DNA of 64,000 nucleotides, taken from Acanthococcus lagerstroemiae (taxonomy: Eukaryota > Arthropoda > Insecta > Hemiptera > Eriococcidae). The notes under the pieces are model-generated. The model worked only from the letters and a program-made list of their open reading frames with translations. It was not told the DNA's origin and did no database searches. Made by a program: the position numbers and the translations under genes. The DNA lies in NCBI GenBank assembly GCA_031841125.1, contig CM063110.1, positions 11,411,626 through 11,475,625 of the forward strand. Reading direction: 5' to 3'. Shown here one piece after another: positions 1 to 10,500 of the stretch. Within the stretch, counting starts at the first letter, position 1. Each line of letters starts with the position of its first letter.

Positions 1-1014
1 GCTTAGAAAACCCTGAAGAGTTTCAACAAGTCTAAGAGAGCCTAAACGATTTTTACATGAAATTTCAAGATTATAGATTTTTATCTAGTCTTAAGGACTG
101 CTCCTCTGTCTCCTACAAGAAAAAAATTGGATGCTGCTATTGTGATGGGTGTAGAAAATTTTTCCAAAAATGTCGCCCTGTTGAAAAACAGTGAATTTAA
201 AAAACTGTGACGGAATATCTTAGAAGGTATTTCCACTTCCCACAGCAGTATTCGAAAGTAATCAGCTAAGTACATATTGTTCATAACTCCAAGTATTTCT
301 CTTTTCTACGCATCTATACTCATTCAATTATCATTCGAGGACGAACGATCCCTTTATTCACAAGGGAAAGAAAGGGTGCAAACCTATCAAATTCTTACAT
401 GTTCTGAATTACGCCTTCCAGAATTGCTGCCTAAATCTGCCTCTGACTGGTCGAAATACGCTTGACCAAATTCTCCAGTAACTCTATAACCTTTATTTTC
501 ACTAACACCACATAAATCTGACAACAGCAGCTAGTACTAAATTTCTAAAAATGTGATTCATCTAGTCAGCTCAAGGAAGAATTATTCGCCGGGGAAACAA
601 TTTGAATGGGCTATCAGCTACGAGCTATATCAGTTGTATTCAATTTTTAGCACGTGTAATCGAAGCCGAAAAGATGGTTTGAAGAGTTATTATTAGGATA
701 TTTTGTTTTTCATTTTTACCGACTTTATCAATTATTATTAAAAATTTATTTAAAAGCCACTATCTAAAAACAAGCAGTATACAAAAGGATTTCAACATAT
801 ACGAACACAGGTTGCAGAGTACACATCTATTTTTATAATACTCACTTCAAAGGGTTTGTCGGTATTGGTAAACTTGACTCGTGTACTGCAGGTATAAGAT
901 GATAGCTCCTATATCAACACCTGGCCGAACATGTTAATGAAAACAGAATAGTGTCCGAGAGAAGGGAAATAAAATTAATGTAGATATAGACCAGTTTTCT
1001 CGGGAATTTCGTAT
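1..1014. other. Repeat-derived intergenic DNA
   Basis: No coding region is seen. Bases 1-70 resemble the AGTCT-type degenerate repeats found elsewhere. Bases 285-440 resemble 31303-31470: both run from ACTCCAA through a TATTCATTCAAT-like stretch to TTCTGAATT, suggesting an old interspersed repeat. Confidence 0.4.
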
Positions 1015-1844
1015 GATGGTTACTATGTTTAACCAGGAAGATACTATATTGTGCCAGGAAGATGTTGATTCAATACCAGTGTAGGAAGTAAGCGAAAAGC
1101 TCATTTTATTGACTTTAACTCAGCAGCTAGTCAATGAATGCAATAAAATTTCTTCTAATTTGTCCACTGTCCACCTACCTTTTACCCATCTGTGAATCAA
1201 ATCAAACATTTTGAAGATATCTTTGCGGAACATGAAATTCTGAGTGAAATGAGCCCTATTTGAAATTCCGTATTTTTGTATATTTCAATATAATTGCATA
1301 TTTGGAATTTTAGAAGCATATTTGGAACATATTTTATCAAATTTTCTGAATTTTTGCATTTTTGGACATATTTTCAAACATTTACTACACTTGGACGCTG
1401 TTAAGCGTAAAGGAACCAACCAACTTTTGTGAACAAAATGAGTTATTAGTATCGTTGGAAAGAGCGTAAAAAATAGACTTTTTCAAAATTGGGCCCCCGA
1501 TTCGAATATGTGTACTCAATGAGCTTTTCGCTTCGGCTTAAGCTTTCCATCCTTGGTTATCAGCGTCGTGAAAAATTGTTTTTTAACTGGACCAGACTTT
1601 AGCTGCTTGTTTTGTATTAGTTATATTTTTAAATATTCAAAACGTAGCTTCGGAGTAATAAAATCTCTTCTAAAAAAACTTGTTTTTTTTTGTTTAAAAT
1701 TAACAATAAAAAACATGTTTAAAACGCTTAAAAAACGTTTAAAATGTTTTTTTTTGTTTCAAATATGATTTGATTTTTTTCGTTGTTTTAAAACGCGTTT
1801 CAAACGTTTTAAAACAACGCGTCGTTTTAAACATCGTAGCCCTG
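1015..1844 (+). repeat. Interspersed repeat, copy 1 of 2 (hAT-type 3' end)
   Basis: It is closely similar to 46262-47468. The two copies share a left border at GATGGTTAC and a right border at AGCCCTG, and this one lacks an internal stretch equal to about 46763-47150. The right end (GTTTTAAAAC-rich, then CATCGTAGCCCTG) looks like a hAT terminus, read outward as CAGGGCTACGATG. The transposon it abuts on the right has lost its first seven terminal bases. Confidence 0.7.
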
Positions 1845-2448
1845 TATTCAACGTAAGGGAACCAACTAACATTTGTAAACAAAATAGGTTATTAGTATGG
1901 TTGGAAACAGCGTAAAAAGTAGAATTTTTCAAAATTGGGCTCCGGATTCAAAAATGAGTACTCGCGTTGAAAAAAGCTTATCAGTAAACGCTATGTCATA
2001 AATAGTTTCTACATTCGGACTGCAAGCGCGAAAGAGTCGCCCTCTACAATTTTAGGCACGTGGAAAAAAAAGGAACTACTGAAACCAGGGTATTTCTTTT
2101 ACATGTAAAAAAAACATTTTTTGACATTTCGTGTAAAATAATGTAAAATCACGTTTTTTGGGTAAAATTACTGTAAAATTACATTGAAGAATGTAAAAAA
2201 ATTGAGCCGATGACAGATAAGCAAAACTTATTGATAACAACTGATAACGCGTACTTTTATTTTAAATTTGGCTAGATTTTCTAATTTCTATCAAAGTCAA
2301 GACTTATTTTCATGAAAAATCAAAATAAAACATTTTTATTTCATAAAATATTTCGCAAGATAAGCGATAAACATAGTAAAATGTACATAGCGGTACACTG
2401 AGGAAATTTCAAACCATTTCTTTCTTAATTCTCGCCATCGCTATCGTC

Positions 2449-2649
2449 TCAGCTTACATTCTGGGTATTGGTACTTCTTGAAGTATAATAAATCGATTTT
2501 AGTTTTTGGGAGCGTTGAAATAATAGTCGATTACGGGTATCAGTATGCACATGTTTCCACTGAGAGAACATACGCTCGAGTTGAGCTGATGAGGCCGGTA
2601 TTCTTAGTAATTTTAATGCTAACTTTGATAGAGCAGAATGTTTCACCAT
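2449..2649 (-). pseudogene. hAT transposase C-terminal dimerisation domain remnant
   Basis: It carries LLRIPASSAQLERMFSQW followed by RNRLLFQRSQKL, the hallmark hAT C-terminal dimerisation motif (pattern PASSA..ER.FS....RNRL). A short peptide similar to the preceding part (PTLETLSL) is found upstream in another frame, and there are stops. The gene is therefore frameshifted and dead. The catalytic core is not recognisable. Confidence 0.8.
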
Positions 2650-3257
2650 TGGGATGTAAACTTAAAGTTTCAAGTGTTGGCATCCCTGTATAAAATTGGA
2701 GTGATCAGATATGATTTACCATAAGCGTGTAGCAAACTTCAGCTATCATTAAGTCAATTAGAAATTCACTTTCAAAGAAAATTTGTCCTAAATTTAACTG
2801 CATCATCATCAAAAATTTGAATTATAATCAGTTCTACCGGTAGAGTAATTTCTACTAATTTTTTTTATCATCCTGACGACAGCAGTTTTTTCTATTTGAA
2901 AGAACACATGATCACTCATTTGTTTTCACCCGCACAGGTGATTTTACAACGCACTCTAGTGCAGGTTTATATCCCAATAGCAACTGTCCAAAATGTGCTC
3001 GGATCTACTACCTTCTTTGAAATCAACGTTTTAAAGATCGACTCCTCATTGATGAATGCCGGCGCCATCCAAATTTTCGAGTATTTGAAGACGTGAAGAC
3101 TGAACTGGAGTAGACTGCTGTTTGCGGTTGTTTTTTCAGCTTTTATTGTTTTATAATCACTTTTCCTGTTTCCGCACTTTTCTGCAATTTTTTTACATAT
3201 TTTGGCTTTTAAATGGAATGTAAAAAAAGCGTAAAATAACTGCATTATTTTACACAT

Positions 3258-3858
3258 GAAGATACGGTTTCCAAACTGCCCTTAGTCCAAAAATTATTTT
3301 TTGGGGAAATCGATAAAAACTGTGCTACACTGTACCAGTTCATTTAAAACTTCTGTAAATGGTACAACCGAGTAGCCTGAATCCTCTACCATACTACCAA
3401 AGACGCACAAAAATGAGAATATAGCCTATCTAGAATTACTGAAGGAAAAGTGATCGAAAGTCGTGGACAAAGGGCAGTTTGGCACTGGACGTAATACATG
3501 AAGGTCCCTTTCTTCCTGTCAGCTCACCGCTGCTCTTTGAATGCGCGTAATGACCATCGAACGAGGTATCGAGATTCTATAAAGTAGGGCTCTATAGTTT
3601 CACCTGGGTATACTAAGCCACCATTTTGGTTCGTACTGCGCCCGTCGATGCCGAATTGACTACGCGTTACGCTCCGCATAGTCGGATTCGGCATCCACGG
3701 GCGCACTATGAACCAAAATGGCGGCTTAGTATACCCAGGTGAAACTATAGAGCCCTATATAAAGTTACTTTTGTAGTTCTCGCATTGGCTACTAGGTAGC
3801 GCTGAAAACCGCATTTCGATTTTTTTTGGACTAAGGGCAGTTTGGAAACCGTATCTTC
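3258..3858. mobile_element. 601-bp MITE with perfect 36-bp TIRs, nested in the hAT
   Basis: The ends begin GAAGATACGGTTTCC and are perfect inverted repeats for 36 bp. They are flanked by ACAT on both sides (3254-3257 and 3859-3862), a probable 4-bp target duplication. A third, imperfect TIR-like segment lies inside at about 3461-3486, and the centre is a 169-bp palindrome. It has no coding capacity. Confidence 0.8.
3587..3755. repeat. 169-bp near-complete palindrome
   Basis: The arms start GGGCTCTATAGTTTCACC and end in its complement GGTGAAACTATAGAGCCC. Pairing continues with few mismatches to the small loop around GCGTTACGC. It lies inside the 3258-3858 element. Confidence 0.88.
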
Positions 3859-4314
3859 ACATGTAAAATTACGTAATTTTATACGGGTTTTTACTATAAA
3901 CTTACGCGAGTTTTTTTACGAAACAACCCTGATAGAAACCCTACACATTTTAGAAAAATTTATCAGATTGAAATAAAAACGGTCTCAATGGAAGGGAAAT
4001 TTTATGTACTGTAAATTTTATTCTATTCATTTTCTCGATAAACGCTTTCGTATTCATAATATATTTTGAGATTTCTTCATACGCTTGTAAATGAAATATT
4101 CCCCACAATCAGGGTTTCAAGGTAAACAACAACTAGCGCGCCACCACTGTAAGCAGCCCGAATGGCTCTTGAACTCCGAATCACGTGTTCTAATAAAAAA
4201 ACAGATTTGCTAGTTGGTTCCCTTACGCTGAATAGCGTCCATTTAAACAGATTAACCTGACCACTTTATGCATATTGGCTCCTCATACCATGAGTCATAA
4301 AAACTGAAAAACAA

Positions 4315-5912
4315 TTCCCTATTATTTTCCTGAAAACATTTCCCCGAAACGCCGTAGTCCGAAAATTTTTCCCCCAAATGTTTCTATCTCGAAAATTGTT
4401 CTCCCTAAAATTGATGTTCCCAAACTTTTTATACCCGAAAATTTTTTTCCCGAAAACTAATTCTCCCAAAAGAGTTTCCCCAAAAACTCTGAACTGATTT
4501 CAACTCGCGGGGACAGGCCGCTTGTAATTTTTCAAAGGTACTAACGACGTCTATCAGGGGTACAAACGTGAGTGACAGGATGGAATGCGTGAACTCTTTT
4601 AGTGACCGGTAATTCGGGTCATTATATGGAACTTGCAGACCTGCTTCCTGAATATTCCGATACAGCGACTGGCCCAAATGAAAAAAACAACATGAAATGG
4701 GTACTCCCGGGTAGACATCTTTACAAGCGTTGATGATACTAAGTTCGAAGTCTGTCATAAGGCGGGCTGGAACGCATTGTCCAACTTGAAACCGACCAAC
4801 GGCATCCCGCACTGCTGTCAGAGCTTCAGTGTACAATTCCGTTTTCTTGGAAGACAATAGGGCATATACTAATGGAAGAGGATTGCTGTCATCCGGCCGT
4901 CCAGCTCATTGCCGCAAGCCGAGAATCGTGAAGATTTGCGTGAAAATATTAGGCGAAGTCTTGAATGTTCCGTCCAGGAACCACGTGGTGCTTTCACACA
5001 GCAGCTGAATATTCCTCCGTGTTGCAAAAACAATTACTCTATCTCCACGTTCAGGAGGCGGCGATTCCTCACTGTCGCTGCTGCTATCGCGGCTCTCTGG
5101 CGGACCACTGTCGTACAGCAAAAATGTCTCGTTGAGTAGGGTCGCCTTAAACCACTCCGGTATGTTGCCTAATGTCGATAAACTCCTAGGGTTGGGTGGT
5201 AATTCACGGCGCCGTGTCCTTCTTACAGTTTGGGCCAAAGCGGGCTGATCTGGCAACTGACTGAGGACCCCTTCCGGCAAGCCCGCAAGCTCTGTTCTCA
5301 GAACTTGGGCGGGCGGTTGTTCGGGGTGTAGCTGGGCTTTCCGCTTGATCGTCTGTGTCACCACATCCGCGGCCAATTCCTCTTGGTTTGGCGGATGCTC
5401 ATGCTGTGATTGTGACGGGCCTTTCAATACAATGACTTCCTGGTTTGCTGTCGGAGCTGTGGTTATGGCCCTTGCCTTGCACTCTTTACTGCGGACTTTC
5501 CGACAGTCCCAGTATACTTTGTCCTTGTGTTGACGCGAGCGAAGGTAAACGTATCCATCTATGTGCAGTTTGCCACCAACGAGGGTTATTCGTGTAGATC
5601 TCTCTGTTGCTGTTGAGGTTGTTGACGATGTTGACGCTGTTGAAGCCATGTTCACTTTAACTAACCGGCATACAAACAGCTAACACCTTTTACTGAATGC
5701 CATGGAAATTACTTAATGTAAATTAATTCGGGAAATTTTTTTTGAGTAGGTAAATCAGCATTCGGGGACAAAACTTTAGGGAAAAGCATTTTTCGGGAAA
5801 CCAATTTTCGGGTAACAATCATTCGGGGAAGAAATGTTCGGGCCACAGTGTTTCGGGAAAAACTGTACTCGGAAAAATGTCATTCGGGGAAATGTTTTCG
5901 GGAAAATGCGTG
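4315..5912 (-). mobile_element. Mutator-like (MULE) element with repeat-built ends
   Basis: A FLYWCH/MULE transposase pseudogene is flanked by inverted arrays of a short motif: CCCGAAAA-type units at 4315-4495 and TTCGGGAAAA-type units at 5725-5912. The outermost 24 bp (4325-4348 and 5883-5906) are inverted copies with one mismatch. No 9-bp target duplication could be identified. The element appears internally deleted, because the transposase runs straight into the left array. Confidence 0.75.
4429..5655 (-). pseudogene. FLYWCH zinc-finger MULE transposase pseudogene
   Basis: The frame opens at 5655. Residues 34-87 form a FLYWCH-type zinc finger (YVYLRSR..., C51, C59, H85, H87). The MULE transposase domain follows with WFLDGTF, where D228 is the likely first catalytic Asp. 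A single in-frame TGA at 4906-4908 interrupts it, and the same frame continues with PLPLVYALL and LMTDFELSIINAC (second Asp), then FFHLGQSL. The third catalytic acidic residue and the C-terminus are missing, replaced by translated terminal repeats. The product would be transposase-like and nuclear, but this copy is inactive. Confidence 0.85.
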
Positions 5913-6347
5913 GGAACCGTTGACGTAGATCTGCAGGCTGGTTTGCACAAGCCTACCTACCCTCGGACTTTTTCATTTCACAAAACGGGGAAGTTGACCA
6001 GTCAAGTAACTGGTTAACCAGCCACTCCATAGAAGTCTGATAGTAATCGGTAACTGTAACCGATAACTAGGGCAGCCCGGTTATGCCACTAATAACCGGT
6101 TAACCAACCATTTCATGATAATTTGTAACCATAACCGTAACCAACCAACCAATAAAAGTGCCGGTTGCTCATCACTAAATGTCACAAGTCTGAATCTTCA
6201 CCATCATACAGGCATTAAGATGGGCTACCCTCTTCTTGCGGACTCATGGCAGTTACCCCATCGTGGTGAGCCTGGGAACTGGCTAAATTTTTTTTTTAAA
6301 TAGTAGTTATACTTTTCCAGCTTACGAAATACTGCAAGCCAGTACGA

Positions 6348-6403
6348 GCGAAGCGAGTGACGGTGGGGGTTGGGCCGCGAAGCGGCCAGGGGGCGAAGCC
6401 CCC
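6348..6403. repeat. Three consecutive GCGAAGC mini-hairpins
   Basis: GCGAAGC at 6348-6354, GGCCGCGAAGCGGCC at 6373-6387 and GGGGGCGAAGCCCCC at 6389-6403 each fold around the same GCGAAGC core. d(GCGAAGC) is known to form an exceptionally stable DNA mini-hairpin. Confidence 0.85.
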
Positions 6404-6404
6404 T

Positions 6405-7443
6405 AGTTATTATTGTCATTATTACTATATCATTAATAACTGTATCTCCAGATAACTCACGGATAGAATCACGATGAGTTGAGAATGCTCGGCGATTTCA
6501 CACACCCGGACCAGAACGAAAAAAGACAAAGATGAAAAAAAAAAATCGTAAACGCCACGGCTAGAGTGTTAACGAAATAATTAGTCAGCTAACGACGGTC
6601 TCCCTATTAGTTATTAGTGTGTATGTGTGCGTGTGTAAACAAACTTAAATGATTTCAATTAATGACTAGTTACTAACCGAGTTACATGAATATGGTACAC
6701 GCCAAGCAATGATCCCTAAATATGGTTTAATTACACGATTTTTCTCTCTTTTCTCCCCTGTCTTTCCAATGTATTCTATCAAATTGCGTGTATATAGATT
6801 CATTGAGCCTATGCTTACGAATGTAGGGATTTTCAAAGGTGAAGTTGCCTTAGATAAGGCGTGATAAGCAAATCAAAGAAAACGCTGCCGCCGTATCGAT
6901 AGATGGATACTGTCGAAAGAGGAACTTATCAGGGAGCAAAGTCCCAGTTTCCGGTGATCTTGCAACGAATTACGAAAACTGAAAAACCGAGGATAGGACG
7001 GCGGTGCGTGACAGTGGCGCACGTAGACCGTATGCCCGCCACTTTGGGACCCCCTGCGCCATCTCATCGGAAGGAACGTCTAATTGAGTGGACGAAAAGC
7101 AAATCACGTGTTGAAAAGTTTCTTCTTTCTAATATTCTTTACTATAAGGCTGGCTCATTCATCGTCGTAGAATCGTTGTGAATTTTTTTTTCATCATTGT
7201 TTTTCGTCATCGGTTCGTTCACACTCGCATTTTCGCGTTCGACACTTTTTTATTTTTTCTTCTCCTCTCGTTACTTTTCGCACTCTTTTTTTTCCCGTTT
7301 CGTTATTATTTATCGCCGTCTAATTCGCAGAATAAAATGATACACGATGGGACTCTTATCTGCCAGTCTTAAAGTAATACAAACGGTTTCCGTTGCCTAG
7401 TGTCGATACAGTTGTTGATTTCGCTCTTTTCCTGCTCCGAGCC
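6405..7443 (+). other. 5' flank and probable leader of APCDD1
   Basis: This stretch has more CpG dinucleotides than its surroundings and long pyrimidine tracts at 7185-7310 just upstream of exon 1. I recognise no repeat family from 6700 on. It is the natural place for the promoter, but I see no convincing TATA box and cannot fix an initiator. Confidence 0.35.
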
Positions 7444-7499
7444 ATGGCGTAGAATTTATTTTCGATGTTACAAAATTGGTTCTCCATTTCGGAGGTAAA
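7444..7499 (+). promoter_or_regulatory. Short upstream ORFs in the presumed APCDD1 leader
   Basis: Two ATGs lie just before the chosen start. The one at 7444 makes a two-codon uORF (ATGGCGTAG). The one at 7465 has T at -3 (weak context) and opens a frame overlapping the true start out of phase. If transcription begins upstream of 7444, both could damp translation. The transcription start itself is not determined. Confidence 0.35.
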
Positions 7500-7566
7500 A
7501 TGGTCTGCAGAAGCTTACTGTTTGCAGCAACCTGTTGCGCCGTCTTCATTCGACCCTCCGCCACAC
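7500..7566 (+). CDS. Apcdd1: APCDD1 exon 1 (signal peptide)
   Basis: The ATG has a strong Kozak context (A at -3, G at +4). It encodes a 22-residue hydrophobic leader (MVCRSLLFAATCCAVF...) and ends in phase 1 at a consensus donor GTGAGT. The phase matches exon 2. Exon 2 has no in-frame upstream ATG (a TAA precedes it, and its first Met is residue 47), so an upstream start exon is required. Exon 1 is chosen by fit rather than by homology, so it is the least certain exon. Confidence 0.72.
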
Positions 7567-10500
7567 GTGAGTACATCGTACAGTATTACTCGCTCGAGTC
7601 TTTGCCACCGTCGGCGTACTTTCGATCAACACCTATACCATTTTTCTACTTTTTTTTTTCTCTCTCTCAAATTACGCTATTATCGGAGGTATCGAACGTA
7701 CATAGCGGAAATAATGGCAGAATTAGAAACTGAAGAAGGGGGGCTGAGGCTTGGAGCAGAAGTAGAGATAGAGCGATATGAGGGGAGCTCAATTCTCGAA
7801 ATATTCGCGTTTCCAGGAATGGAGGAGGAAGAAAGTTGGTTAACGATTGAGATCTGTGGCAGAAGATTTAGGAGATTTTGGAGGGCCTTAAGTCCTCGCA
7901 GACCCGCTGAAATCGGAGGTACACGAGTGTGAGCCCGTATTATGTACTGAATAAACAGGAGCTTCAAGTATTACTAGTCTTTACGGGGAATGCTAGATTC
8001 TAAGAAGATTGACGTAGCTACTGGGAAGTGTTCAAACTGCAAGAAAATATAATACTCCGGTGACTAAATCGAATTTTTGAGGAAAGCCAGCAAGTTCAAG
8101 GCAGGGCCGGTTTGAACAATTTTCACTGGAGGGGGGGGGGGGGTTGATCATAAAAATGCCGAATTGCCAAATAGAAATTTTAGTCACGTTTTTCCAAAAC
8201 CGTCAAAGCCCAAAAATATTCAACTTTTTAGGTTTTTCCAAATTTTTTACTGAACATTCCCAATTGAGCTGCCAAATAAGCTGTGAGAACAAAAAGAAAA
8301 AAGCTTTTCGGAATGTCGAATTTCCCGAACTTTTTCATTTGGTATTTGAAAAAAGACTGTGAAATCGGTGTGTAAAAGAAATATTGGTTTCAAAAATTTT
8401 GCCGAAATTGCCGAATGAAACATGACTGGGAAAGTGTGACCCCCACCCCCCGCACTGGCCCTAACCCAGGGCTTCAACTGATCGTCCCTATTCCAACGAA
8501 AATTACGATTAAGTTAAACTGGACATTCATTCTTAGCGTATGGATAGAGAGCTTGTTTACTGACAGTACAAGTGAAACATTTTAAAAAAGTTGACCATTA
8601 TATGAGAACTCCTTTTCCGAAACGCTTTAGTCCATGTTTCTCAACTGTTCAGTACAAAAATACTCTGTCCACAAATTTCAATTTTGATTTTCTTTCCTCC
8701 AACTTTTGATAAAAGATTATCTTGACCTGAACGACGACGACCTAGGAATTTAATTCTCCAAATTAAAATATTCGCGGAAATAAAAGCTGAAGAATACTCC
8801 CAAAACTGGACTTATTGCGTATTGAAATTGGGATACATAGCGAATGGACTTATTGCATTTACGATACTAACTTTTTCAGGTTTCTACCTGAAGTGAAAAG
8901 TGAAAAACAAGACTCTTCAAAATGACTTGACTTATAATTTTTTCAGGACTTACTGGAAGACGGAGAAGGGTGACGTTGACTCCCTTTAATCAGTAAAAAT
9001 TCACTTTTTAACGCAAATTTATTGAAATTTCAAATTTGTTTTGATTGAAGTCCTTGTTTGTTTCCGAAGTGCATCGAGAATCTAACTTACATATGTAGAA
9101 CTCTCTTCTGAATCCGAGATGAAATTTAAAATGCTCTAGTTCTTCCTAAAATAAATTTCGAAATGGAAAGTGTGTGAGATAAAAAATTAAGTCATTTGTA
9201 CAGTGAAATTTCTCCCATACACAAATCCTACGTGTAGGCTTGAGTTTTTCGAGTCACCGGGGGAGGGGAGGGTGGTAGGAGTACAGACATGTATCTTCAA
9301 TGGCTGTTTTTTGAAATTACAAATTTTTATAACAAGGTGTCTACCAAATACAAATTTTCCAACAGTATGACCTCTAGGGGTCTAGTTGGCCGTGTGGATA
9401 GCGCGTTGGTCTCGGAATCCGGATGTCCCGGGTTCGAGCTTACGTAGCAGCTAGCAACTCGCCAGATTTCGACCTAGGCCGCTTTTTCGGCCAGAAGGGA
9501 AGAGGGCTAAGATAGCCCTAACAGCCTCCCCGACGTTTCTGAGGTAATGCTCGAAAGGGCGGATTCCAGGGCTCGGGTTGAGAGCAAATTAGAAAAAGAA
9601 TAGTATGACTTCTGTATGACTTCTGTACGACTTCTGTATGACTTTTGTGTGACTTAGTATGAACGGACCATTTTTTTACGACTGAAAAATCATTTCAGAA
9701 ACATGCTAATTGCAAACAAAAACTTGGGAGGAACTTATTAATTAAATAGTAGCGAACGAATTACTGCAAGGAATGTCGCAAAAAGAACACAAATTTTCAA
9801 TTAAATTTCAATTTGGCCATACTCTGATATAGGAAATATTGCGACTGTTTAGGAAGAATTACCTAATTTGTAAGTAATTAGAGGTAATTGTATGACTTTT
9901 GTATGACTGATATGACCACTGTCTCAATTGTGACTTGTATGACCGGTAGACACCTTGTATAAGAATTCATGTTTTTGAAACTCTTAAAACAGTTTCATCC
10001 CATTTGAAAACAGAGTTCTGAAATTGCGACTGTTTACAGTGGCGGATCCCAGGGAGGCATGGGGTACATGCCCCCTCCGCTGGTTGAATATTTTTAACGC
10101 AATAATAGGAAAAAAGAAATAAAAATGATGAATTGTACACTTATTACGCGCCACAAAGGTCATCGCCGCTACTGTACCCCATCTCCTTTTTCTAAATCCG
10201 CGCCTGACTGTTTAGGAAGAATTAGGTACTAAATTTGTAAGTAACTAGAGACAATTGTATAACTTTTGTATGACTTGTATGACCACTGCCTCAATTGTAG
10301 GACTTTTGTACGATTTATATGATTTGTATGAACGAAAGGAACCTTGTACAAGTATTCATTTTTTTAAACCTATACAACTGTTTCATCCCATTTGAAAACA
10401 GAGGTCTGAAATCAGTAGGCTTATGATCTGAATTCCAGTTTTTAACGAATCGAAAATCGAAAAAAGTCATGACATCACACAACTGTAAGATATTCTATAC

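Larger units (their letters stand above)
1846..4240. mobile_element. hAT-like DNA transposon, full-length but decayed
   Basis: The left end ATTCAACGTAAGGGAACC and the inverted right end (reading ATTCAGCGTAAGGGAACC outward) match at 24 of 26 bases. The right end also has the GGACGCT tip, missing at the left. The interior contains a hAT transposase C-terminal remnant (2449-2649, minus strand) and a nested TIR element (3258-3858). The short elements at 46642-46890 and 29822-29994 share its left 150 bp (up to GTTTCTAC), so they look like internally deleted derivatives. Confidence 0.72.

Noticed and set aside
5345..5533. Cys-rich + strand frame opposite the MULE transposase
   Set aside because: It is an antisense shadow of the FLYWCH-containing pseudogene.
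7465..7932. 155-codon open frame over the APCDD1 exon 1 region
   Set aside because: It reads out of phase with exon 1 and through a consensus splice donor into intron sequence. It has no recognisable domain.
9376..9460. Possible functional tRNA gene
   Set aside because: The head has tRNA-like boxes, but the acceptor stem does not close and the sequence continues into a repeated SINE body with target duplications.
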